Shown: positions 14,377 to 22,022 of the stretch, in pieces
Position numbering within the stretch: the first letter of the stretch is position 1
How the letters are laid out: each line of letters opens with the position of its first letter
Source of the DNA: JAJYVH01 sp964548595
GTDB taxonomy: Archaea > Micrarchaeota > Micrarchaeia > Micrarchaeales > CABMGC01
Direction: 5' to 3'
DNA length: 23,206 nucleotides
Assembly: GCA_964548595.1 (NCBI GenBank)
Contig: CAZJQO010000038.1
Location: 1 to 23,206, forward strand
The notes under the pieces: generated by a model
The model's database searches: none
Told to the model about the DNA's origin: nothing
The model's input: only the letters and a program-made list of their open reading frames with translations
Program-made: the position numbers and the translations under genes

Positions 14377-15069
14377 ATGAAGCCGTTCGGTGAGAAATGC
14401 TTAAATAGGCTGGAAATAGATTTGGAGAAGAGAATCTGCGTGCCTTCCAAAAATTTTCTGAAAGTTGCCAGAGATCTGGGGAAAATAGAGGGTGAGCTTG
14501 CATTGGGCGTGATGAGATATGAAATCATAGCAGAGCGTCGTGGAAGCGCGGGGGGCGAGACCCTTCTATTGCGGCATGAAGGCATCCCAGACTTCGTCGA
14601 AATAATAGGTAGGCTGGCAGATAATTACGGCGCGCCATGGGATTACTTGGGCACAAGAGATGATGTGCCTCCCCTGTTTTCGTATCACGTAATTCTGGAT
14701 CCGGATCAACGTTATGGAGACAAACACGATTCGGACAGGACTAGGGCTGTTAGAAACATCATTACGTACGACAAAGTGGAACTTGAAGTTGTTAAAGTAG
14801 AGAATTCCAAGGAACTGGAGCAAAAAATAAATTTGAAGAATAAAGAGTTTGCAGAGCGTTTCCCTGTCCTACCCGTAAGACCACTAACATACGGCGGAAT
14901 CAAAGAACACGCTGCAAAAGCAACCAATCTCAGCATATACCTGAACAAGGACCTGAACAAGGATCCAAACAAGCACGCAATTCTAGAATACGTATCCTTG
15001 AAAAACGGGCGCACTGGATTGACTTCGATTTTTAGACAGCTCGACCTAGAAACCCCACGCAGGCGTTAA
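14377..15069 (+). CDS. Hypothetical soluble protein, 230 residues
   Basis: I do not recognise this protein. It is soluble and charged, with no signal peptide or membrane span. Visible parts are a helical N-terminal half (residues 10-85), a stretch rich in Asp/Pro/Tyr (WDYLGTRDDVPPLFSYHVILDPDQRYGD, about 88-115), a helix-rich basic/acidic segment (130-160) and a short repeat LNKDLNKDPNK (189-199) near the C-terminus. A TATA-like GATATAAAAG (14340-14349) lies about 28-35 nt before ATG 14377, so the leader would be very short. It lies just right of the insertion sequence and converges with the pcc1-like gene. Only two Cys (8, 21), so a metal site is unlikely. Confidence 0.7.
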   Translation: MKPFGEKCLNRLEIDLEKRICVPSKNFLKVARDLGKIEGELALGVMRYEIIAERRGSAGGETLLLRHEGIPDFVEIIGRLADNYGAPWDYLGTRDDVPPLFSYHVILDPDQRYGDKHDSDRTRAVRNIITYDKVELEVVKVENSKELEQKINLKNKEFAERFPVLPVRPLTYGGIKEHAAKATNLSIYLNKDLNKDPNKHAILEYVSLKNGRTGLTSIFRQLDLETPRRR

Positions 15070-15121
15070 TGAAAACTGCAAGAAGCACGAGGCAAAGAGT
15101 CCCGATCACAATTAATTTTGG

Positions 15122-15370
15122 CTACGTTTCCGCTTTGCGCTTCCCTTCAAGCAACGAGCCTACGCTTGCCACTACACCAATATTCTTGATCGCGCTGCCG
15201 AGCGATGCAAGAAGCGCTACGGCGTCGTCAGCCTCCACGCTTATCTTTAGCGTGCCGCCATGCGCCTTGAAGGATACGCTGCCCCTCTTGTATTTTGCCC
15301 CAGCCCCGAGCACCTTTATGTATTCCTTTGCTGGCTTTTCGAGTTTTATGCTTAGGCTGGCGCTTGGCAT
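15122..15370 (-). CDS. Pcc1-like KEOPS complex subunit
   Basis: An 82-residue protein resembling Pcc1, the dimerising subunit of the KEOPS complex that makes t6A37 on tRNAs reading ANN codons. The telling part is LKISVEADDAVALLASLGSAIKNIGVVASV, close to the Pcc1 pattern of a beta strand, A-x-D, then A-L-x-A-S-L-x-S and a hydrophobic helix. Fold size (two helices and a three-stranded sheet) matches. The frame extends to 15409 inside L15e, but ATG 15370, 4 nt after the L15e stop, fits better. Position after L15e supports an RNA/translation role. No other KEOPS gene is in the window. Confidence 0.75.
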   Translation of the reverse strand: MPSASLSIKLEKPAKEYIKVLGAGAKYKRGSVSFKAHGGTLKISVEADDAVALLASLGSAIKNIGVVASVGSLLEGKRKAET

Positions 15371-15374
15371 GCGC

Positions 15375-15950
15375 TCATCTGTGCGTTCTGCTCTGACCTG
15401 ACGTGACACTCGGCCTGTTCCAGCTGGTGCCGAAGCCCTTGTTTGCCATGCCCCTGTGCTTCCTGCCTGCGCTGGTAAGCCCGCGCGCAGCCCTGCCCCT
15501 CTGCGCCACTATGCCGGAGTAGTTGGGGTCGCCCATTATTCCTGGATGCGCAGCGTCGAGCAGAACCACTTCGAAGAACTTGTAATCGCCATCCTCTCCT
15601 ACATAGTATGAGTTGAGCACTTCGCAGTTGGTGAACTTCGCAGCTGCGCGCTCCTCTGCAACCGCCTGCAGGGACTTCCTGAAAGCATAATAGCGCCCTT
15701 CCTTAGACGGTTTCCTGCCTGCCACTATCTTGCCCCTATGGCTCAGGCCGCGCTTGACCCTCACGCGAGCCACGACAACGCCCTGCTTGGCCTTGTAGCC
15801 CAGTTCCCTCGCCCTCGCTATGTTAGTTGGCTTCTGCACGCGCTCCACAGGCGACTGCCTGCGCCATGCGGCTATGCGCTGCTTCAGGCCCTGGCTCCTC
15901 TCCTTGTACTCTGACCTGAACGTTTTGTTTATGTACTTGTACGAGTTCAT
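15375..15950 (-). CDS. rpl15e: Ribosomal protein eL15
   Basis: A 191-residue archaeal/eukaryotic-specific large-subunit protein of normal length. Marks are MNSYKYINKTFRSEYKER, RVQKPTNIARARELGYKAKQGVVVARVRVKRG, and YYVGEDGDYKFFEVVLLD followed by HPGI and the basic C-terminal RGLTSAGRKHRGM. It starts 26 nt after the primase stop and ends 4 nt before pcc1, so priS, rpl15e and pcc1 look like one operon. Confidence 0.95.
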   Translation of the reverse strand: MNSYKYINKTFRSEYKERSQGLKQRIAAWRRQSPVERVQKPTNIARARELGYKAKQGVVVARVRVKRGLSHRGKIVAGRKPSKEGRYYAFRKSLQAVAEERAAAKFTNCEVLNSYYVGEDGDYKFFEVVLLDAAHPGIMGDPNYSGIVAQRGRAARGLTSAGRKHRGMANKGFGTSWNRPSVTSGQSRTHR

Positions 15951-15976
15951 GCCTACATCTCAAGGACGAGATTGCC

Positions 15977-17134
15977 TCAATGCTGAGTAAGTATTTCAGC
16001 TAGCCCTTTAAGGTATAAATAGGTTGCTGCGTACGTTGGCAGCGCCAGCACCTCGTCCTTGTAGGGCCCGAACGTCTGGCCGTTGAGCAGGAGTGCGTAC
16101 TTGGAGTTTGCGCGCACTAGCAGCTCCCCCTTCTCAAACGTGATTGCATCCTTTAGGGGTTCGAAGGCATCGAGAGCCGCCATGGAGGAGAGCTTCCTGG
16201 CAACCAGTCCCGTACCGCCGTGTATAGTGTTTGGCAGGCGCATGAGGTGGCTGGGGTCGCGGGTCACGTTCCTGTCTATCTTGTTTCCCTGCTTAACTTC
16301 CTGCGTGTGCAGCAGCGTGCTCAACACTTCCTGCCTGTTGGGTATGCCGTGGAAGTCCCAGTTGCCCTGGTTCACCTGCTCCTTCACATCCGGGCTGTGC
16401 CTGAATATCCATGAGGCTGTGGATTTGTCTATGCCGAGTGAGGTGAGCGCCTCCCTGCTGAGCGTCGCATCAAGGAACGCCTTTGCCACCTTGCCGCGCC
16501 AGCCGCCGTCGGAAGGTGACGGGCCCATCTGCTTGCCCCTGGCGCCTACCCCGGTGTCGAGTTTGAAGAACGAGTTTGTGTCTATACCGATGCCGAATAT
16601 GTAGTCGCTTATCTCCTCCCTCGCCCTTGCGTCGAGCTGCATCACGCTCTGGTTGCGCACGTGTGCATGGTAGCCCCTGTTGCCGCTGAAATTTATCTCT
16701 ATCTCCTTGCCCGAGAAGCCGAAATCGGGAATAAGGAAGTTCTCGACAAGCTTCGTTACCTCTTCCTTTGCAGCAACAAGACACTTGTCGCAGATCCATT
16801 CTTGGCCGTGAACCAGCTTGCACTGCGTAGGTATGTCGTTGGCGTCTATGTCGAACCTCAGCTCTGACCCGAGCCACTCCTTCCTATCCATCGGCCTGGC
16901 ATCAGGGAACCTGTAATAAGCAGCGGAGTAGTCGACGAACGGCGGTCCGTTGTCGATAAGGTACCTGTCGAGGTCTGCTGGCTTCTTGAAGGCGATGTGC
17001 CTGAATGCTATCTTGGACTCGAACGAGCCGAACGCAAATTCACGCTGCTCCATCTTGTCAGGCGAAATGCCTCGGTGAAACTTGTAATAGCCTTTAATCA
17101 GTTCCGTGATGAGTTTGTTGCCTGCTTCTGACAC
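15977..17134 (-). CDS. priS: DNA primase small (catalytic) subunit PriS
   Basis: A 385-residue archaeal/eukaryotic primase catalytic subunit, which makes the primers for replication. The metal-binding dyad is ELRFDIDANDIP (D95, D97). A zinc site C-x3-H-x5-C-x2-C follows (C105, H109, C115, C118). The nucleotide-binding motif is SGNRGYHAHV (150-159), and the C-terminal RLPNTIHGGTGL block (about 316-327) is the family's conserved Arg/His loop. It starts at GTG 17134; the AT-rich ATTAATA about 25 nt upstream is shared with the divergent pth2. The PriL gene is not in the window. Confidence 0.95.
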   Translation of the reverse strand: MSEAGNKLITELIKGYYKFHRGISPDKMEQREFAFGSFESKIAFRHIAFKKPADLDRYLIDNGPPFVDYSAAYYRFPDARPMDRKEWLGSELRFDIDANDIPTQCKLVHGQEWICDKCLVAAKEEVTKLVENFLIPDFGFSGKEIEINFSGNRGYHAHVRNQSVMQLDARAREEISDYIFGIGIDTNSFFKLDTGVGARGKQMGPSPSDGGWRGKVAKAFLDATLSREALTSLGIDKSTASWIFRHSPDVKEQVNQGNWDFHGIPNRQEVLSTLLHTQEVKQGNKIDRNVTRDPSHLMRLPNTIHGGTGLVARKLSSMAALDAFEPLKDAITFEKGELLVRANSKYALLLNGQTFGPYKDEVLALPTYAATYLYLKGLAEILTQH

Positions 17135-17185
17135 GATTAGAGTAAGCAGGTCGTGTTATTAATATGTTAAACACAAGGTACTCCC
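17135..17185. promoter_or_regulatory. Shared divergent promoter, priS / pth2
   Basis: The 51 bp between two GTG starts contain one AT-rich core, GTTATTAATATGTTAAAC (17155-17172), about 20-30 nt from each start. Both genes probably use overlapping TATA boxes and short or absent leaders. Confidence 0.5.
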
Positions 17186-17542
17186 GTGGAAGACATAAAG
17201 CAGGTAATAGTGGTCAGGAAGGACCTGAGTATGGGATTGGGCAAGACCGCGGCACAGGTAGCGCACGCATCTATGCTCAGCTATGCCGAGGCCGTGAAGA
17301 AAGACCAGAACGTTACCAAAATATGGCTCGCTACAGGGCAGAAGAAGATAGTACTAAAGGTGGATGACGGTGACGCGCTGGAGAAGCTCTACAAGGCTTT
17401 CAAGTACGAAAAGGTGCCGTGCGCGCTTGTCGACGACGCGGGGCTTACGCAACTGCCTCCCGGGACTACCACGGCGCTAGGCATAGGGCCCGATCTGGCA
17501 AGCAGGATAGACAAATTCACCAAACCGCTCAAACTACTATAG
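17186..17542 (+). CDS. pth2: Peptidyl-tRNA hydrolase, archaeal type (Pth2)
   Basis: A 118-residue Pth2 enzyme, which frees tRNA from stalled peptidyl-tRNA. Family marks are KQVIVVRKDLSMGLGKTAAQVAHAS (about 5-29, with the catalytic-site K and H), WLATGQKKIVLKV (about 47-59), VPCALVDDAGLTQLPPGTTTALGIGP (77-102) and the C-terminal DKFTKPLKLL. Length matches the archaeal form. The start is GTG 17186; no ATG lies near. Confidence 0.95.
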   Translation: MEDIKQVIVVRKDLSMGLGKTAAQVAHASMLSYAEAVKKDQNVTKIWLATGQKKIVLKVDDGDALEKLYKAFKYEKVPCALVDDAGLTQLPPGTTTALGIGPDLASRIDKFTKPLKLL

Positions 17543-17682
17543 GTAAGCGGAAGCCTGCAGTACATCGCTGATTTTACTGATTTATCTATGAAGAGCGAGA
17601 AAATCCGCATCCTTCAGGCGAGGGATGAAAGCGAGGGCAAAAAGGCAGATGAATGTGGCCACAAGATTCAGGTGTGCGCAGT

Positions 17683-18591
17683 TCACACATACGTGAGCCA
17701 GTCTGAGAACTCGCTGTTCTGCCCGGTAACCGCGTCACCATACGCACCCAGCAACATTTTGGTTATCGGCCCTGCCTTGCCGCTGCCTATCCTGCGCGAA
17801 TCTACGCTTGTTATAGGCGTTAGCTCCGCGGCTGTCCCTGTGAAGAAGAGCTCGTCGCTGGTGTAGAGTTCTTCCCTGTGCACGTTCCTCTCCTCCACCA
17901 CCAGCCCCTCTGCCTCGGCGAGCTTGATTACAGTGTCTCTTGTTATGCCCAGAAGTATGTCGGCGGCCTTGGAGGGTGTGACAAGCCTGCCATCCTGCAC
18001 CAAGAATATATTCTCGCCAGGCCCTTCCGCAACATAGCCGTCGTGCGAGAGGAGTACGGCCTCATCTGCGCCTGCTTTCTTGGCTTCGAGTGAAGCCAAT
18101 ATTGAGTTGAGGTAGTTGCCGCTTCCCTTTGCCTCGGGCGGCATGATCAGCGAATTTATCCTCTGCCACGACGACACTTTGCACTTTATTCCCTTGTCCT
18201 TGTTGGCGAAGTAGCTGCCGAACGGAACGGCCGCCACTACCACGCTTGCCTTCTTGCCAACCACGCTTAGGCCTATCTGCTGGTCGTTGTAGAAGCCGTA
18301 TGGCCTTACGTAGCAGGAAACCAGTCTGTTCCTTGCTACTGTTTCGACTATAGCGTTGCGCAGCACCTTCTTGCCCACAGGAAGCGGCATGCTGTAGATC
18401 GCTGCGGTGTTGAAGAAGCGCTTGACGTGGTCGTCGAGCCTAAATATTGCTGTGCCCTTCGCTGCCTTGTAGGCCCTTATGCCCTCAAAGATGCCACTGC
18501 CGTACTGGAGTGAGTGCGTGAGCACAGGCACTTTCGCTTCTTCGTAGTCAACAAACTTGCCATCAAACCAAACATACCGCTTCTGAACCAT
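17683..18591 (-). CDS. ilvE: Branched-chain amino acid aminotransferase
   Basis: A 302-residue fold-type IV PLP enzyme that interconverts Val/Leu/Ile and their keto acids using glutamate/2-oxoglutarate. Marks are VPVLTHSLQYGSGIFEGIRAY (22-42), the PLP lysine K155 in PEAKGSGNYLNSILA, EAVLLSHDGYVAEGPGENIFLV (177-198, with E189-G190) and GITRDTVIKLAEAEGL. The C-terminal FFTGTAAELTPI is also typical. I start at ATG 18591 with TTTTTAATCTTA about 20-30 nt upstream; a GTG five codons earlier is possible. D-amino acid transaminase and aminodeoxychorismate lyase share the fold, but motifs and length favour IlvE. No other branched-chain biosynthesis gene is nearby. Confidence 0.93.
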   Translation of the reverse strand: MVQKRYVWFDGKFVDYEEAKVPVLTHSLQYGSGIFEGIRAYKAAKGTAIFRLDDHVKRFFNTAAIYSMPLPVGKKVLRNAIVETVARNRLVSCYVRPYGFYNDQQIGLSVVGKKASVVVAAVPFGSYFANKDKGIKCKVSSWQRINSLIMPPEAKGSGNYLNSILASLEAKKAGADEAVLLSHDGYVAEGPGENIFLVQDGRLVTPSKAADILLGITRDTVIKLAEAEGLVVEERNVHREELYTSDELFFTGTAAELTPITSVDSRRIGSGKAGPITKMLLGAYGDAVTGQNSEFSDWLTYV

Positions 18592-18693
18592 AAGGCAATA
18601 TGCCACTTAAGATTAAAAAGGCAGTATCAGCAGCGGCACATCTGCCATGCGCAGCTAGCCGAAACGCGCAGAACGAACACGGTGCATTCCCAT

Positions 18694-18810
18694 TCATTCT
18701 GCATCGTTAACGCTATTGGCTAGACCAGGTTGCGGGCGCTTGACCGAAAACAGCTCCTGCTTGAGTTCAAGCTGGAGTCGGTGCCTCAGGCTATGCCTGC
18801 TGTCCTTCAT
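18694..18810 (-). CDS. Possible 38-residue protein overlapping the winged-helix gene
   Basis: ATG 18810 lies inside the end of the winged-helix gene in another frame and is preceded, 6 nt away, by GGTGA, one of the better ribosome binding sites in the window. The frame runs to TGA at 18694 and encodes a basic helical peptide (MKDSRHSLRHRLQLELKQEL, then a Pro-rich tail). It may be translated by coupling to the upstream gene. The SD is also part of the upstream coding sequence, so chance is possible. Confidence 0.35.
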   Translation of the reverse strand: MKDSRHSLRHRLQLELKQELFSVKRPQPGLANSVNDAE

Positions 18811-19102
18811 AGTTTCTCACCTCGTGCATATAAGCGCGGAATGCCTCCAGTCCCTGCTCGGTCATCCTGAGAGGCTTTTGTTCCTCACCCCTTTCCGTGA
18901 ATTCCACCACACCCTCTTTTTGAAGCTTCTTCAAGTGGTACCACGCACCGCTGCGCGAAATGTCGTAGGTGTCGCAGATGTAGTCTACGAAGCTCGTGGC
19001 CGTTGCTCCCCAGTCCATGCCTATTTCAGCGAGCAACCACGCCTCCTTGCCGCTGAGCCTGAACACTTCAAGAGCATAGCTAATTTGTTTACCCACTTGC
19101 AT
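18791..19102 (-). CDS. Winged-helix transcriptional regulator
   Basis: A 103-residue single-domain DNA-binding protein. The recognition part is SFVDYICDTYDISRSGAWYHLKKLQKEGVVEF (about 37-68), a helix-turn-helix followed by a wing with EERGEEQ-like turns, then TEQGLEAFRAYMHEV, a C-terminal helix that may dimerise. The pattern is close to PadR/ArsR-type regulators. The start is supported by GGTG about 9 nt upstream and a TATA-like CATAAAGT about 30 nt upstream. Targets are unknown; its neighbours are ilvE and a prepilin peptidase. Confidence 0.85.
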   Translation of the reverse strand: MQVGKQISYALEVFRLSGKEAWLLAEIGMDWGATATSFVDYICDTYDISRSGAWYHLKKLQKEGVVEFTERGEEQKPLRMTEQGLEAFRAYMHEVRNYEGQQA

Positions 19103-19305
19103 AAGAGCACCAGGAAAAAGACTTTATGCGCCCTTAAGCAGTGGGCCTTACCTTATTGATGTAGCATGTCAGGAGCATGCTGCTGGCTATTGTAAAGTAG
19201 GAATCCGCCAGCTGCCATTGCCCTTGACCGCTCTGCATAAATACACTTGCGTTCATATTCATCGTTAGCTGTATTTAAAACTTTTGTACTAACGGGTGTT
19301 TTCCT

Positions 19306-20157
19306 TTGCTGCTCGAAACCGAGGTGCCATTGCTATGCCTTGCAGCAGTTACAGTGCTCTACGCGTCGTTCGACCTGTTCAACAGGCGCAACGTGCCTAA
19401 CGTGTTTGCGTACGCGAGCGTTGTGCTGGGCATAATAGTAACGCTGGTCTATCAATCCGGAGTAATTTTTGAGAGCCTGGCGATAGCGCTGGTTGTGGGC
19501 ATCATAGGCTATGCGGTTTACAGGATGGGGCTTTGGGGCGCAGGCGACTATTTTGAGCTCGTGGCGATAAGCCTGCTGCTGCCTGTGCAGCCCGTCCCAT
19601 TCCTCGTCTTTGCCGCCCAGATGTCTCTGCCGTTCATACTCTCTGTCTTCATAGCCACAGGCTTCGCCGCCCTCTGGGTGGTGCCGATATACTACTTGCT
19701 AATAACCAGGAAGACGTGGAGCAGGAAGGTAAATCCAAAACAACTGAGCTACGGCCTGCTACTTTTCTTCCTTTACATAGGCCTGCTTGCCTTCGTGTAT
19801 GCGACGGTAGGGCTTACGTTCGGCAGGCTGCTGCTCATACTCGCCGTGGCGATTCCTTCCTCGGTCATGCTTGTATTCGGCGAGGAGATAACGGCCAGGA
19901 TGGTTGCAAGGGTAAGGGCAAACAAGCTCGAAGAGGGCGATATAATAGCTGTGACCATGATGACAGCCCGCGAGCGCAAGATCTTCGCGACGCACTCTAA
20001 CCAAGGCAGGCTCGCTACAAAGAAGCTGATACGCGAGCTCGGAGGCACGCACTACATGCTGCCGGTATACAAGAACGCGGCTCCGCTTGCGCTCTTCATA
20101 CTCATGGGTGTGATAATATCGCTGCTTGTGGGCAACGTTGTGCTCTTCATGATATGA
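19306..20157 (+). CDS. Class III prepilin/preflagellin peptidase (A24-type, FlaK-like)
   Basis: A 283-residue membrane aspartyl protease that should cleave class III signal peptides of archaeal pilins or archaellins on the cytosolic face. The two catalytic aspartates are D23 in SFDLFNRRNVPN and D81 in the GAGD motif (78-81) of GLWGAGDYFELV. About six to eight membrane spans are visible, plus a soluble cytosolic domain (about 197-255, KLEEGDIIAVTMM and following) before the final span, as in archaeal members. The start is TTG 19306, about 26-30 nt after TATTTAAAAC (19271-19280); GTG 19324 is an alternative. No pilin gene is in the window. Confidence 0.88.
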   Translation: MLLETEVPLLCLAAVTVLYASFDLFNRRNVPNVFAYASVVLGIIVTLVYQSGVIFESLAIALVVGIIGYAVYRMGLWGAGDYFELVAISLLLPVQPVPFLVFAAQMSLPFILSVFIATGFAALWVVPIYYLLITRKTWSRKVNPKQLSYGLLLFFLYIGLLAFVYATVGLTFGRLLLILAVAIPSSVMLVFGEEITARMVARVRANKLEEGDIIAVTMMTARERKIFATHSNQGRLATKKLIRELGGTHYMLPVYKNAAPLALFILMGVIISLLVGNVVLFMI

Positions 20158-20158
20158 G

Positions 20159-21037
20159 TCAGGAATAGATCAGGTCAAGCAGCTCGCTCTCCGATCTCGA
20201 TGACATGAGCTCGCGCCTGTTCAGCACAGGCACGTCCTTGATTTTGCCGCTCCTCCTGTCGCTCATGAAAAAAGGGTAGTTGTTCTCAAACGTTTCCCGT
20301 ATTGCGCTGAAGAGTTCTGCGCGCTTGAGAAGCGTGCGCTCGTTTGCGTCGAAGCTGACCTCGTAGTAATTCTTAGATTTAGCGACCATGTCGAACGGAG
20401 CGAAGTGAAGTTTCAGCGTCTGCATCCTTGTGTTCGCCAGCCTCGCCGGGTGCAGCTTTGGCGCATTGCTCGCTCCTGAATCCGCATCCTGCCTTATGCT
20501 CCCGTGCAGGATGCCCTCGAGCCTCGTTACCGTGGTGCTGGATGCGTAGGTGCAGCCGTGCTCGTGCCTGTACAGCATAGATTCCGATACACTGACCTTC
20601 CTGGAGAGCTCGGATAGGCCCATGCCCATGAGCTTCCTGAGCCTCGCAAGCTTCTCACTGTCAACGGCAACCTTGGATCCCAATGATTTTGACGCGACGA
20701 AACCAGGCCTGTTAGAGGCGATCATGGACAGCATGCTCAACGACACGCACCTTAGCGAGAAGCGGTTGTAGCTTGTGTTGTTCCTAAGCGCCCCGCCCTT
20801 GGAGCATACGCCAAGTACTATGGGCTCTGCGTGCAGGAACCAGGCAAGCCTCTCCAACTCGTTCGCCTCATCCTGAGTAACCGAGTCTATGTTGGTTACC
20901 GCCTTTATCATCAGCTTCCGCCCACGGCGCTCGGCCAGCACATCAACCAGCGTGTGCATGTTCCCGGCTAGCACTGTCGCGAACCCGTTGCCGCTGAGCT
21001 CTGACTCTGCCTTTTTGATGAGCTCTGCCTTCTTCAT
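20159..21037 (-). CDS. Archaeal XRE-type transcriptional regulator with N-terminal alpha/beta domain
   Basis: A 292-residue protein resembling the conserved archaeal 'putative HTH-type transcriptional regulator' family. It has an N-terminal alpha/beta domain (about 1-120) with KLMIKAVTNIDSVTQDEANELERLAWFLHAEPIVLG, reminiscent of a nuclease-like fold. A Cro/C1-type helix-turn-helix (about 128-175, LARLRKLMGMGLSELSRKVSVSESMLYRHE) and a C-terminal domain follow (FDMVAKSKNYYEVSF). I start at ATG 21037, about 25 nt after CTTAAAATA; a GTG seven codons upstream would leave almost no room. Its stop is one base from that of the convergent peptidase gene. Targets are unknown. Confidence 0.85.
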   Translation of the reverse strand: MKKAELIKKAESELSGNGFATVLAGNMHTLVDVLAERRGRKLMIKAVTNIDSVTQDEANELERLAWFLHAEPIVLGVCSKGGALRNNTSYNRFSLRCVSLSMLSMIASNRPGFVASKSLGSKVAVDSEKLARLRKLMGMGLSELSRKVSVSESMLYRHEHGCTYASSTTVTRLEGILHGSIRQDADSGASNAPKLHPARLANTRMQTLKLHFAPFDMVAKSKNYYEVSFDANERTLLKRAELFSAIRETFENNYPFFMSDRRSGKIKDVPVLNRRELMSSRSESELLDLIYS

Positions 21038-21105
21038 CGTAGGTACTTCGCTTTGCACCTATTTTAAGATGCCCCTGCAGGCCGGTGCGATGCAAGCGGC
21101 GGAGA

Positions 21106-21630
21106 TTACTTATTCAGCAGTTTTTCTCCTTCGTGCCAGTTAACCGGACAGAGGCCTCCTGTTTGAAGCGCTTCTAGTACCCTGTAGGTCTCTTCGGTGC
21201 TCCTCCCTACATTGTCCTGAGTGATCACGAGGTACTTCACAACACCCTCTGGATCTATTATGAACAGCCCCCTGGAGGCGTTGCCGGTCCTGCTCTCGAA
21301 AACATCGTAGGCGCGGGATATCTCCCCGTTCCTGTCTGAGACCATGAAGTACCTTATCCCCTTCAGGCGAGGGTCGGTTGCGACCCACGCCTTGTGCGTG
21401 TGCACCGTGTCTGTGCTAACAGATATTACTTCGCAGTTCTTCGCTGTGAACTTCTCGTATTCCTTCGCGAAGCCCTCAAGCTCGGTTGGGCATACGAACG
21501 TGAAGTCGGCAGGGTAGAAGAACAGCACCACCCATTTGCCTCGGAAGTCGCTGAGCTTTATCTTCGTGAAGTCCGACACCTTGAACGCGTCAGCTTCGAA
21601 GTCAGGTGCCTTCTTGTCTATTAGACTCAT
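21106..21630 (-). CDS. 2-Cys peroxiredoxin (AhpC/Prx1 type)
   Basis: A 174-residue thiol peroxidase that reduces H2O2 and organic peroxides. Marks are FFYPADFTFVCPTE with T44 and peroxidatic C47, R120 in GNASRGLFIIDPEG, and resolving C161 in GGLCPVNW, the AhpC-type position. The frame extends to 21753, but ATG 21630 has a strong ribosome binding site (GGTGGTGA, 5 nt spacing) and gives the normal N-terminus MSLIDKKAPDFEA. TATA-like ATTTTATTTTT and CAATATAATG lie upstream. The electron donor is not encoded nearby. Confidence 0.95.
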   Translation of the reverse strand: MSLIDKKAPDFEADAFKVSDFTKIKLSDFRGKWVVLFFYPADFTFVCPTELEGFAKEYEKFTAKNCEVISVSTDTVHTHKAWVATDPRLKGIRYFMVSDRNGEISRAYDVFESRTGNASRGLFIIDPEGVVKYLVITQDNVGRSTEETYRVLEALQTGGLCPVNWHEGEKLLNK

Positions 21631-21791
21631 TCCACTCACCACCAATGTTTCATTATATTGCACGTCAAAAATAAAATACTTATGGCAGCTGCTGCGGAAT
21701 ACCAAAGAGATGATTTTACAGGTTGAGGGAGCGGCCAAGGGAAGGCAGAGCATCGCATTTGAGGCTCATACATATAACCCCATTTTTCCTT

Positions 21792-21857
21792 TGCTCCCAC
21801 CGGGATTTGAAACCGAGTTCCTGGGTTGAAAGCCCCGCGTCCTTGGCCGAGCTTGTC
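21792..21857 (-). pseudogene. tRNA-Glu (UUC)-like sequence lacking its 5' acceptor strand
   Basis: Read on the minus strand, it has a D-loop AGCTCGGCCAA with 3' D strand GGAC, and an anticodon arm CGGGG-CTTTCAA-CCCAG (one mismatch) with TTC at 21830-21828. A T arm TCGGT-TTCAAAT-CCCGG follows (one mismatch, at the usually invariant 53-61 pair), then TGGGAGC and A73. The matching 5' strand GCTCCCA is not found upstream; the bases there are unrelated. It is probably a decayed or truncated gene, perhaps an integration scar. A split tRNA half or an unusual intron is less likely. Confidence 0.6.
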
Positions 21858-21964
21858 GTCTTTTTCTAGCTTCATCCTAGCACCCATAAAACACCAAAAC
21901 CAAATCAAACAATTCCAGCTTTCTGAACAGTAGCATTTAGCAAACAAGCTTTATAAGCAGGCAT

Positions 21965-21991
21965 GGTTCGGTTTCATCTGAAAACTGAACC
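21965..21991. repeat. 10-bp hairpin near the 3' end of the HxlR gene
   Basis: GGTTCGGTTT (21965-21974), a 7-nt loop, then AAACTGAACC (21982-21991); one G-T pair. It is about 30 nt past the HxlR stop, so it could end or stabilise that mRNA. No clear T-run follows on either strand. Confidence 0.45.
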
Positions 21992-22022
21992 CTATAAAAA
22001 TTGTTTCAGTTCCATACATTTG

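Larger units (their letters stand above)
21631..22022. other. Intergenic region between peroxiredoxin and HxlR genes
   Basis: No protein gene is supported. It holds the peroxiredoxin promoter (AT-rich, about 21640-21685), a truncated tRNA-Glu-like sequence (21792-21857), a TATA-like GCTTTATAAGC (about 21947-21957) and a strong hairpin (21965-21991) followed by CTATAAAAATTG. Confidence 0.6.

Noticed and set aside
17588..17866. Plus-strand 92-codon frame starting between pth2 and ilvE
   Set aside because: Two thirds overlap the C-terminal coding part of ilvE on the other strand, and no recognisable domain is seen. The first 30 codons alone are not enough to support a gene.
19163..19181. Inverted repeat AGCATG/CATGCT between the winged-helix and peptidase genes
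   Set aside because: Only 6 bp, not close to a promoter element; likely chance.
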